From the NCBI GenBank assembly GCA_000320545.1, contig ADNK01002058.1, positions 40,001 through 104,000 on the forward strand: 64,000 nt of DNA. The letters are read 5' to 3'. Numbering within the stretch: the stretch's first letter is position 1; each line of letters starts with the position of its first letter. The translations under genes and the position numbers were made by a program. The stretch comes from Bigelowiella natans CCMP2755 (lineage: Eukaryota > Cercozoa > Chlorarachniophyceae). Positions 22,847 to 34,096 of the stretch are shown piece by piece. Below the pieces are notes generated by a model. That model ran no database searches. It had not been told where the DNA came from and saw nothing but the letters and a program-made list of their open reading frames with translations.

Positions 22847-23511
22847 CCACCACTGCGATGCATCCACCGATAAGAATAATCGGAACGATTGTTTTTTCGA
22901 AACAAGTTCAATCGTTGTCAAGCCCGAATGCAGCTTGGGCAGCACATGTGCGTGCAAACAAATAAGTGGAACGTGTGCACATGACACTTGATCAGCGCAG
23001 GAAAGATCTCACAAGGCACAAAACTCGTGTTATGCATTGAAAACCACAATAATGTGGTGACGCACAAGCTTTGCATGTGAGATGGATGCAATGTGAACAT
23101 GCCAATATAAATGTTTTCAACGGTCATCCTGATGTAGCCATGACACACAAGCGCATGGCTAATTACTACCCTGCTTGACTTCATCTAATCATCTAATTGT
23201 GTCGTCATTTCGCCACCGTCCTGCTGCCATTGTGTTTAATAATTTAAAGCTCACACACTTGGCAGCGTCTTAGGACCCCTGTGGTATGTGCGCACGTTGC
23301 ACAACATGCACACGCTAGATCGCATGAGCCAACATATCATGCACAGCATCCCCATGCTAGCACATAGCACGTGAGACCACCAATCTAGACAAGTGCAACT
23401 CATGGCAATGATTTGCACAATAAGTGACAAGCACTTAAATGCATTGAGAAGCTTCACATGTTTCATCCCATGAATGAACGTTCTGAAATGCGTGGTGTCG
23501 AGTCGACAATC
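22847..23511. other. Convergent 3' spacer
   Basis: Between the stops of the nuclease-like gene (+) and the armadillo/EF-hand gene (-). No gene. Many CATG, TGCA and ACATGTGC-type words. Confidence 0.5.
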
Positions 23512-26500
23512 CTATGCATCTTCTTCGAACTTTTTTGTACGCATGGCATCCATCGCATCCTTTGCCCGTACTATTAAGTCGTCTAGCTCGTCTTCTTTGC
23601 AGTGCAAAGTTCGCTTCAATGTTTCACGCATATCAAGGGAATTTCTCAAGATATCTTCTTTGAGATCCTTTGCAGCCTTTCGCTGTTTGACTGACGCCGG
23701 CCGGGCCGCCTTTTCCTCAGAGATAGCCTTGCCTTTTTCCACTATCTTCATCTTGACACTTCCGACGAACTCATCGAGCAAGTTCGTCTGAATTTTCAGC
23801 TCAGCAGCGTCGTCGTCGAAAGAGAATGACTTGAGCTTAATAACGAGATCTTCGTAGCCATCGAGTTGCGATGATATCCATTTCAAATCCGACTCCAAGG
23901 GCTTGAGCCCCTCCTCCCTCAACTCAGCTTCGATCTCGCCGCGCATCTGCCCCCATTGGAGTCCCTGAATTAGCTTGTTGTAGTTCATTATGATATTTAA
24001 GTGGCTTTTCTGGTCTTTATTGAGCGACTTGTGGGTATTTCCCACCAAACTTATCACGCAGTGAATCATATACCGTACAGATTCGTCGAAAATACAGTTT
24101 GGAGCTTCCAGAACGAGCTCACGATATTCAGGCTCTGTAGCGGTGGTACTGGGTCTGCTATTGCTTATAGAGAGTTGTTCTTCATCAGTCTTTCTCTTCT
24201 TCTCTTCCTCTGTAGGCGTCGGTTCATCTTGTCTTTTCACCTTGGACTCCTCCTGGACAAGTAGGAATGCTAACATCTCCATGAAGTCAATTTGTCCGTT
24301 ACCGTCAATATCTATCTTCTCCACGAGTTCAGAGAGCAGCGATGGGTCTAGATCTTGATTCAAGCTTCGCATAATAGGGACGAGTTCTTCCATATCCAGT
24401 TCGCCGCTTCCGTCCGTATCCATCCTGTCGAATATTGCCTTGAACTCGATCGCACGCTCCCTGGGGAGCACTCTGGCCTGGCCATTTTCGTGAGTATGGT
24501 ATGTGTAGTTTCCTGTCTCCGTATCATACCTCAACGAGTTAAACACAGTATCTGCCATGGCTTCGTCGAAGTTGACTGCCTTCTCCTTAGTGACTTTTAT
24601 GATTTCCTCAAGAACTTCACTCACCTGGATTTCCGGCCTGTGTAGATTCCATGTGCGCACGAGGAGCTGAGCGGCGGGAGAGCCCTCTTCATCTATCTTG
24701 CGATCCTCCTTGTCATTCCTCGGCCTCTTTTTCTTAAGGACGTTGGTTTCCTGCCATGACCGCACATTTGAGGGAATATGTGCTGCAAGAGAGAGATAGT
24801 TGTCCTCTATAGCAGTGCCAGGCTGCCCTTTCCACTCCCAGAAATAAGGTATTGCCTTTGGGTTGAGAAGCAGATCCGACAGGCAGCCAAGGACCATCGA
24901 ACGCATCTCTGGAGCGCACACGCACAAGGTGTCCAGGAGGAGATCCAAGCCGTTAAGCCGCAACCAATGTGCCTCGTTTCTAGGGTTTCCGATGATCGCG
25001 TATGACACGCACTGGAGGACGGAGAGGAGCATCTCAACCTCTGCCCCCCCCTCAGATGTCAGGGCCTGCAAGGCGGATCCAATAGCTTTGATACCGCCCT
25101 CCTTCCTAAAGATGCGCTGGTTGTATGGATGATGATCGCACAGCAGTCCTAACACTAACACCGCGTTGGCTCTATCCGCTGGAGAGTTCTCAGAATCGTT
25201 GAACAGCGTGAACATGAGACGGAAATCGTTGCGATGAATGTGCACGTTAGTGGTGTCTGCGTGGTAAATAACTTTAACTAGGGTCTGAAGCACAAGGTTG
25301 GTGAGCCGCTGCGTCACCTCTAGGTGCTGTAACCCATCCACAGCGCGCTCGATCTGGACCAGGATGAACGCCATAAACTTTTGGTGTATTTGAAGGGCGA
25401 TGAAAAGTCGCGGCGCTCGTGGCAGCAGTTTCATGAAGAGGTGGAGCGCTCTCCTCTTGAGTTCAATTTTCTGCTGGCTATTCAGTAGTTGCAGCGACGG
25501 ATGCTCTTCCATTTCGGGGTCAAGATGGACTAAGAGAGCATGAGCTATTTTGTTTTCGATAATGATTGAGAGGCCGAGATCGCAATACACCATCTCCTGT
25601 ATAAAGGCCCAGAGAGTATTTTTATACTCGAAGTCGGACTCCGAGAGCGACATGCTGGCGAGCTCCTCTTGCCCGAGCTCAAGCTTCGTTGACTGGTGTA
25701 TTGCAATGGCTAGGCATTGGTTCAATACGAGCATCATGTGGTTCCCTCTCTCTCGAGCCAGAAGGCAGAGGACGACTGCGAGCTCATTTCGAAGCTCCTT
25801 ATCCTTGAGCCTGTAGCAGTCCTCAAGTCGGATGAGCAGGTCACTCAGCGCCTCAAAGTTCGCGTCTTTACTTCCAAACATCAATGCGGAAGGAGGGTGG
25901 ATGTCCAAGATGTTCCAGATAATCTCCACGGCGAGCTTAACGAGTTGTGTGCGATGGTCATGTCGCAGCACCACACCAAGAACAGAGAACGCCCCCGACT
26001 TCACAATCAGCTGTGCACATCCCTGATGAAAGCTGAGCTCGCGAAGAGCTTCCAGGATTGAAAGCGTTACAGGCAGATAGCCCTTCGACCAAGCGAGCGC
26101 CCGCTCATTGTAGCCGGCCTGCAGATTCAGGGCCTGTTTTTCCTCAGCATCCCCCAAATGCTGCGAAAGATGATTCTGATCTCTAGTTTCGTTTCCTGAG
26201 AAAGCTGCGTCGCTATAACTTCTTCTGCTCAGAGTACTATCGGTGTCACTTGGCTTCCGCACATTCTCTACGATTTGTGTGTTGACAGCGTGTTGTAATT
26301 GCGTCGTTAGCCGTTCGATTATGCCCCCCTCAGCTATTATCTGATGTATGATGACGCACCACAGGAGCACGGCAGACAATGAAAGAAAAGAATTTTGGGA
26401 GAGGGAAAGAATGGGCTTAGAAGGTCATTATTATAATCATCTCCTTGCTTTTATGTAGATTTTGGAAGCTGTTCTCAAATTCATTACTATATTTTATTTA

Positions 26501-27568
26501 ATTTTTTTAAAGTCACAATCATATATGCGTACATACGGAGTGTAGTGCCCTACCCCCCCCCCCCCCCATCTTTCCTCTCTTTCAGTTGGAATACTAACCG
26601 AGAAGGGCAGATGCTTCTCTTGTGCGTTAGTGGAATATCCCTTGGTTGCCTGTATGGCAAAACGAGAGATGGCTATTGCTATCTCTCTCTGGATCTTCAC
26701 ATTTTCGATACACATAGCTCGCCTGCAGAGTTATGGAATGTAAGAACAAGATAGGACAGGAGATGAATAAGGGATTACCCTATTGTGGAAATTGCCGCAA
26801 GTTGCGCCTTCGTATACTCAAGCGCTTCGAAGCTCTTGTACCGCACAAATGGGTATCCGTGTATCTCAATCAGTTCGCGTAGAGGCTCGAGGAACAAATC
26901 CACCCCTGAAAATCAGCATTACTTTAATGCAAAGAAGACCCTTATGGGGACCCATTCCCGTTATTTGTATTCGTCTCGAATATGGAGAATTTTCACATTT
27001 TGTTTTTTCCCTTCGCTCAATCCGGATAAGGAGAGCGTGAGAGGAATTGTATGGTAGAGAAGAGGTGGAGGGGTGGAGCGACAATAGTCACCTTGTAATA
27101 TGCCTTCTATGAGCAAATTGGTGAGCTCTGCAACTTTATGAAGGTGCCATACAGGAAGCCCTTGATCCCTGCAGAAATGAAAAATGGGGGAAAGGAAATA
27201 GTATACCAGATATAATTTGTTGATCTCCCTGTCAGTCGTAATGTTAATTTAATTGACTGTCTCCGAAAATTCACTTCATCCTCATAACATTTCTATATAT
27301 TTTCATACGAATCTCTGCTAAACAATGTCGAACAGGAGAACATCGAGTACTGACCTGCATTCTCGGCATAGCTTCTTCACTGCCCCTGCCTATTCATCAG
27401 ACGGAAGAATTAAGCTTTTATCATGCCGCTTTGTCTTAGTCACATATAATTTTTGAACGTATTCGATCAAGGTAAAACCTGGCGAGTGTGCAGCTCCCTG
27501 GTGGTAGGATCTTTAAACAGCTTGATCCCATCTTCCAAGATGCGAGCCACTCTTTTCGAGTACCCAAG
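23512..27568 (-). CDS. Armadillo-like repeat protein with EF-hand pair (5' end missing)
   Basis: Exons in phase: 27479..27568, 27355..27389, 27092..27168, 26779..26905, 26599..26722 and the large 23512..26340 exon, giving over 1100 residues. The N-terminal two thirds is helical repeat, for example QREIAIAISRFAIQA, SGAFSVLGVVLRHDHRTQLV and ANAVLVLGLLCDHHPYNQRI, like the ARM repeats of ciliary proteins such as CFAP69. Two canonical EF-hands follow: FDRMDTDGSGELDMEEL and VEKIDIDGNGQIDFMEM (about 24300-24440), each with the D-x-D-x-G loop. The C-terminus is charged and lysine-rich. A calcium-responsive scaffold, perhaps of the cilium, is my inference; CFAP69 identity is not certain. The start exon must lie between 27570 and about 28600. 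Confidence 0.75.
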
Positions 27569-28641
27569 CTGAGCAAGGATATAATCTTAATATACTTCTA
27601 CACCGCTAATAGTATGACGCTTCGTAGCATTTCATGATAGGTAGTTAAAACGTTTCTCTCTCCTAATCCTTTCGAAGAGAGTTTGAACACATGCTCATTT
27701 TTGTTTTTTCGATCGGCGCTGTTCACTATTCATTGGTTTGTGATGTTTCGTGTAGATGTTTATTGTTTTTTGCCTCCCAGTCATTTATACAACACAACTA
27801 CAAGATGAAAATCCATTTTTATGTTTTCCAGTGTTCCCGTGCAGAGGCATGGGGTGGGTGGAGACCTCCATATCGCCGTTACTCGTGGGCGTTTTTGGTC
27901 GAAGGGGTTGGCAGCGTAGTGTCGTTCGATATCTGTTCAGATGTAAAATATGTTGTCGTAGGATAAAATCCACTGGTTATTTAATTGGAGAATCTGGATG
28001 AGTTACAGTTTCTACGACATCCACTTTCCGAGATTTTAGGACGGATGTACCGGTAGATCTAGATCCAGCGGTCCAGCCAGCTGTCTGCGTTTTGCAACAC
28101 ATTGCACCATGCGATTACTCCTCGATAAACCCAAAATGATGTTGTCGTATTTTGAAAACTCCTTGTTTTTTGGTCGTCGAGCTGGCAGTTACAGTGGGAC
28201 TTGGACGTTGTGACAAGCAGAATGCGTTGTGTTTTCTCCTTGCGACAACAGTAAATGAAGGCGCACAGAAATAAAGTACCACGATTCCTCTGATCGTCCA
28301 ACTCTACGAATCAAACAGATCTGAATCGAGTTGTCGCTCCCCCCCTTCCGGAAACTGCTACGTTCGCCCACGTTTAGCAGAACGTACAGAGAAGTTTCAA
28401 AGATTTAACGTTTAAGAGATAACTTCGAATCTGGGCAGTCGTCAACGAATAACAGTTCTGAAGTCGAACACCGGAACCCTGACCATTCCTTCATCGACTG
28501 AGGTCTGCACGAGAACATTCATGCTGACAGCTGCGATTCGGTTTCATCAGCATTTATCATTCACATTTATCATTTTGGTGACCTATTCTTAGCACTTTAT
28601 TTGAGCTGAGGAAAAGAAGCAAAAGGTATAGTGGAGGGACA
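27569..28641. other. 5' region of armadillo/EF-hand (-) and SHIPPO-repeat (+) genes
   Basis: Should hold the missing first exon(s) of the minus gene and both promoters. Four copies of a GTTGTCGTA/TGCGACAAC word are seen at 27952..27960, 28141..28149, 28241..28249 and 28330..28337. I could not fix a start codon. Confidence 0.4.
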
Positions 28642-30053
28642 ATGCCAACGTTACAGCAGCAGCAACAACCAACATCGCCTGCTTCGAGTAATGGGCATCG
28701 TCATGCAGAGGGACGTCGTCTCGTAGGTATGAGTGTGAATACTTTGTGGATTCACCCTGATTTTCTTGTAAAATGGAATGAAATAGTATGCCATCTGTTC
28801 GCTCTCCCGTCCAATCTTACTCAGGTCGCGTTAGTCGCAATCACGCAGGGCCTTCGTCAATTCCATCAAAGTTTGAAACCATACTCTTCCATGGTCAGAA
28901 GGAGGTACGTTAAAATGGTAAAGTTAGTATTTAGGGAAATCCTCTGCCGTGTGATAGTATGACCATTACCGTTTTGATGTAGGCTAAGGGTTTCATCTCC
29001 GGTAGCCTGCGATTCAAGCACGACAAAGCATACGAAGGGCCCGGCCCTGGGGCTTATTCGGTTGGAGGCCTTTCTAGCAAATCCACAGAATCCTTTTCAA
29101 AAAAGGGATATGGAAACTTAGCAAGTAGTTCGAATAGATTCCACGGGCCGCGCCCTAGCTACTATCCCGGTCCCGGTGAAAACAACTGGCTCTCCTCAGT
29201 AAAAGGAAGTCGTGTCCAAAACCACCGCCATGTCTTCGCCTCGAAGTCCCTGAGAATACCCCAAGCACGACGTGATAATACAGTTGGGCCGGGACAATAC
29301 TACACCCGCCATTCTCCAACAAAGGTTTATGTTTATCGAAGCCCAAGCGGTGGGAACCCGAGAAATAACCCGAAGGCTGCTGAATTGTTAAACCATGAGC
29401 AGCTGAACAGCGGCGAGGCGCTTCGAGAAAGAGAGATGCCTATGATGCAGACTGGATTTAACATGTGTGATTCCAGATTCCCAAAGCGGAAAATCGTCAA
29501 ATCACCCGAACCAGGAACATATGATCCCATTCCTGTGTCCTCTAGCGTCAACCCTGCGCATAGCTCGTTCAAATCTACAAAGCAAAGAAATTTCGAGCTT
29601 ACACGCACGCCGAAAGACATGATGCTTCACATGAGGCCCTACTCTAATCCTGGACCAGGGAGATATGATGACGGGCAGTACTGGCGTCTAGTTCGGGACA
29701 AGAAACCCCAGAAGAACTTTATCAAGAATCACAGCGATCGTTTCGGACGGCCGTTGCAGCGTAAATCGACTTCAATGCCGCCAACGAAGTATCCTGGCCC
29801 TGGACATTACAACCCAGCGGTGTCAGTGAGCAACAGTGGGAACTCGAAGATGGCGAAGTCATGGATAAATAGGGTTCGGATGAAGTCTCGACAAGAAGTA
29901 CGAAGGAACGATTCCGTCTTTGCATCGAAAGCCATAAGGGCGACTTCCTCTCCTATCGTCAACGCCCCTGGACCAGCCTATTATAAGCTAGGTTCGAACA
30001 AGAAAAAATCACACAATGCGCATGCAAACGCCTCTAGGGTGTGGGTTAGTTGA
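28642..30053 (+). CDS. SHIPPO/STPGR (PGP-x-x-Y) repeat protein
   Basis: Exons 28642..28726, 28825..28904 and 28983..30053; donors and acceptors close in phase. The start ATG at 28642 is followed by a glutamine tract. At least five PGP-type repeats occur: EGPGPGAYSVGG, YYPGPGENNW, VGPGQYYT, EPGTYDP, NPGPGRYDD, YPGPGHYNP and APGPAYYKL, several preceded by short Ser/Lys/Arg segments. STPGR proteins (ODF3/CIMAP, STPG) are associated with ciliary and flagellar microtubules, often inside doublets. The protein is basic and low in hydrophobic residues, as expected for the family. It shares its 5' region with the armadillo/EF-hand gene, which may also be ciliary. Confidence 0.88.
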
Positions 30054-31081
30054 GAGTTACCAACATGTGATATATCCTCCTTCGCAGATTTACAATGTTA
30101 ACTTTAACTAAAAGAGCGATACAGTTCTCCAAATGGTATTTTAGCAGGCAGCGTTCCCTATCTAGTATGCATGCTCGACCCTTATTTTGCATAGCTAAGT
30201 GCTTTGTTGCGAGCCTAGACTAGCTAGAAACGTAGTATGCGAGTCATGCAAGGAATGCAGCTGACCAATGAGCAAAACTCGTTGGCTCCTTCGATCCTCA
30301 TATTCGCTGGCATGTGCCATTGCATGCAAGATCGAAAATGCCGACTACAAGTCCAAGGAAATATACAACGTGTGTTGCCGTACAGATTTGTAAGATGGCT
30401 TGTCTACCAGTTCATGTTCAAGCATTACATGTCCCCCACCCGCCCTCTATAGCTAGCTGTATTACCATCAAAAGAATACGATAATGACGAATGTACGTAA
30501 ATGGGGAAAATACGCGTTGCGCTGGAGCCGAAGCTAATAAGAAAAGCTTTTTTTTTTTTTTAGCACAACGAACAATTATAAATTCAAGCTTAGAGCCTAC
30601 ACAGATTGCGGCACGCGCTCTGCGGCGCTACCGCCGCCGCATGCCAGATTTGCCCGGATTATGATGGCTACTATTTGCCTTGGCGTGCAATCAGATGCAT
30701 GCGCAGACATATTAGTATATGAGCGCACAAAGGAATGTGAGATTTAACAATGATTTATGATGCGTACGTTACGCACATTGTTACTTAAAATACATCGGTT
30801 GTCATTTACACTCTATTCTTCTACCCCGTTGCGCCAAAAGGCTGCGCTACTTTTTCACCAAATTTTGCTAAATGGAAGGTATTGTACACGTCGTAGATTG
30901 GACGAATTGTGAGATGATGTATATAAGACCTGACGAAAATATTTTGGGAGGATGGGTTATAATTCTGTCTCATTTTAATTGCTATCGGATGACAAGAGAT
31001 ATTTAATGCAATGGATAGATTTGGGAAAAACGATCGACACATGTGCAGTTACAGATCAAGTTCGAATACGTCAAGCAGAAA
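30054..31081. other. Convergent 3' spacer
   Basis: Between stops of the SHIPPO-repeat gene (+) and the sirtuin (-). No gene. GCATGC (about 30168), CTAGCTAG (about 30220), TTGCATGC (about 30320) and TAGCTAGC (about 30450) are prominent; one poly-T run at about 30548. Confidence 0.5.
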
Positions 31082-32202
31082 CTACCGGCAGCCATAACAC
31101 CAGAACGAGAGATCTGCTGTTCCCATTGTAATGTGATGCTCGGTGGCCTTTTTGTTGTGCAAGACCATGTGCTTGTTAGCAAACCGCCCACACAGGACGC
31201 GACGGCTTTTCAGGCACACCCAATTTTCCTTCTTGTTGTTACACCCCTTCCACGTACATGACTTAGCGGCCTGGCTGAGGATGCCTTTCGCCTCATCGAC
31301 GGTAAGCTGTGAAAGTTCTTCTTTGATAGCATCTACATGCGGGCAGTCATGGATTGCATGCGCGTAGCCGCTAAGAGAACCCACATCAGGGTCGTTGGGG
31401 CGTACTAGCCCCTTCTTGTCGCCATGGAGCTCAGCATTATATATCACCAAGGGTAGTTGCTCGAGGTCACCATTGACCGCCGCCTCTACAAACCACGAAC
31501 CCATTGTCTTAGTGATACCATCTTCGCCCGGAAGCTGAACTCTATAGTGGCCTTGGTTGTCTTTTCCCACTATGCTCGCTACGTCGTTCTCGTACCTACC
31601 ACCTGTAATCATGACTTTTGTCCCCTTCCTTAGATCCCACTTTTCTCTATTATCGCCTTTTTGCTTGGCATCCCCTGTCTTCTTGCCGTCCTTCTGCGAA
31701 TAAGGGACAAGGAAGACGTCCTCTTTAGGTTTCCACTCCCGAGGAACTCTCGCGGCGTAGAGCTTAAATTTGTCCATTTTTATCTGCATTTCTTTGGCAA
31801 GTTGGGCAAAAACATCGTCGAGTCTTGCGAAGATGCGGAGTTGGCAAAGGTTATCGTGCTGCGTCTGCTGCAGCGAAATGATTACGGACCCCAAACACCC
31901 GTTTGTGCCTTTCAGGGCTCTCTTGGCTGCGGCGATTACTGTACGATCGGCATTCATCCCGACTAATGATGTTCCTAAATAGTGCATGAATATATATCAC
32001 GTGTGAAGGAGCAAGATGTCGCAGAGCTGCTAACTTTTGATCCATTAATCTTGTATTACCAAGACAAAGGCAGAGATCAGTTTTCTGTTGCCAAAGTGTG
32101 AGGTCCTTGAATAGATCATAGCGTAGAGAGCCTGACATCGGTACTACAGGGTTCGATGGATCATACCATGCTCCATGAATCTGCATTCCCAAAACACACG
32201 CA

Positions 32203-32261
<59 letters not shown>

Positions 32262-32805
32262 TCATTTTTTGAGGAGTACATATATGTTTGGGATGGAGTG
32301 AGACATCTGTCAGAAAATCCACCTCATTTATTGCTTTTTGAGGAAGCCCTGCTTTCTGAGGCAGGCCATCATGGTTCTGCTGTATCCATCGTTTTAGTTT
32401 CCCAGCTTTGTAGAGTTCCACTAGCACTCGGTGGGAAAGCGTGGGCAGCGCATCAAATGGCGATGTAAGCTTCCTCTTCATTTTTTCTTCGGAGCTTTGC
32501 TGGGAAACAGACTGCTTGGCCTAACGATTCCATGAGAGAATGCATGGTGACCGTAATGTAATATCTACTGTTTCAGTGATGAACCTTTGTAGCGTAGTCG
32601 TTGATGCCGCTTGCCGTACTGATTCCTGCCCCAGTGTATGCCAGGCAGTGCTGACTCTTATTGATCATCTCTGCAAGTAGCTTTACCTTTGCCTTGAGAA
32701 CTTCAGGTGTGTCTAAGTATTCGTGGGCCTTTTTTGTTGCATAACCAGGACGAGCATCCTCGTCGCATTTTACTGCTATTTCAGGTTTCGGCCAGGAACT
32801 GTCAC
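31082..32805 (-). CDS. Atypical sirtuin with KOW-like and UBP-type zinc-finger domains
   Basis: Exons 32585..32805, 32323..32511, 32060..32180 and 31082..31974; phases agree. The first coding exon upstream of 32805 is not found. The Sir2 Rossmann core is clear: LAYTGAGISTASGINDYA, then IQQNHDGLPQKAGLPQ with the catalytic histidine, HGAWYDPSNPVVPMSGSLR and LCLCLGTSLVGMNADR. The four zinc-binding cysteines of ordinary sirtuins are absent. After the core come a KOW/SH3-like segment (KGTKVMITGGRYENDVASIV) and a zinc finger of the UBP/HDAC6 kind, with CTWKGC, ENWVCL, CGRFANKHM, H-x-H and DLSFWCYGC, ending one residue before the stop. Sirtuins are NAD-dependent deacylases; UBP fingers bind free ubiquitin C-termini. 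Combined role is inference. Confidence 0.85.
32208..32260. repeat. (GA)n microsatellite
   Basis: Reads (CT)n on the coding strand of the sirtuin gene, within the intron before exon 32060..32180. Confidence 0.95.
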
Positions 32806-33325
32806 CTGTACACAGATAAAGATAAGCAAAATATAGGCACAGGATCTTCGACGCCTCGCATACCGTTCGTTCCGTGCCACATTTGCAACGTCTTCAACAT
32901 TGTTATCGTTTCGGGTTATGAGGATCAAGTCGGATCTGAGATGGGTGATTGTTACAGATTTGAAGAATTTTCTCAAGTAATTCCTTGGCCAAAAGGCACA
33001 AATCGCTATTTTACCCATACGACATGTACGAGGGCAAGTCGCATCCGATAAGCCGCATCCGATAAGCCCGTAACAATTTTTATCCTAACTCAACCAATCA
33101 GCTTTCCCGAATCCGAAGTATTTTTGTCAAGGCCTTTTTTCCCTGCGACAAGTGGGAAGGGGCGAATTGGGGCCGCTTTTTATGAAAGAAAATATGAAAC
33201 AGGTGCATAGGAAGTTTATCGGGTAAGAAAATGTCTAAAATTAACAGATTTGCCATCGTTCATTCCGAGAGTGGGCAGGTTAGTTCGGCAGTGTGGAAGG
33301 GGGTGAGGACGGATCTATCCTTAAC
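32806..33325. other. Divergent 5' region of sirtuin (-) and PPR (+) genes
   Basis: Must contain the first exon of the sirtuin gene (a phase-1 donor is needed) and both promoters. TGCGACAA occurs near 33144. No start codon can be fixed for the sirtuin. Confidence 0.35.
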
Positions 33326-34065
33326 ATGCGTCCTCGCGCTTCTGTTGGGAGGAGGGCCGTTGCACTTGCTGGTGACAAGCGACGTCTCTCTACTACTACC
33401 TCCACCTCCTCCTTTTCCGTATGCCGTCTCTTGCGAACAATAACTCCCCAGACCCCCATCCTCAGTGACTCAAGAGGACGGGATAGGTTCTTTCGCCACT
33501 TTGGCAGCAGGGGCCAAGGCGTGAGTACAAGAAGACTTCTATTATGTCAAGGAAACAGTGATAGCTACCATGATTTCAAAATACATACAGATCTGACCAG
33601 GTCAGTTTTCAGATATATCGTGATGTTTACTCCCAACCCCGCATTTGAATCGTCGTTGCAGCCCCCCAACCTATTCCTTATCGCTGATTTTGATGATTGC
33701 ATAGAACCGAGGTGGTGAACATGCGGCCAGAAGAGCTCCTCGAAGTACTATCCGATAGGCACCTCCATCACTCCTGGGTCGTTAATCTCGCAACAGAAAC
33801 ACTCTGCGCAAAGGGAAGTATCCCAAGTATCATGGAAGGCTTTCGCTGCTTTTCAGAGCCGTCCGATCATGTTTTCAGGTGCGTTCTCGGTGCACTAAAT
33901 CGACGAAACGCTTATCTACAGGCCTTGGAAGTCGCGGCGCTGGCGAAAAAGAGCGTTCAGCTGTGGGACCTGACTCTTCTCACCCTGACCTTCCGTGCAC
34001 TTGTCCACGCGGACAAAGAGGACGAGGCAATGGAGCTCTTCTTAAAAATCCGACGAGATTATAAT

Positions 34066-34096
<31 letters not shown>

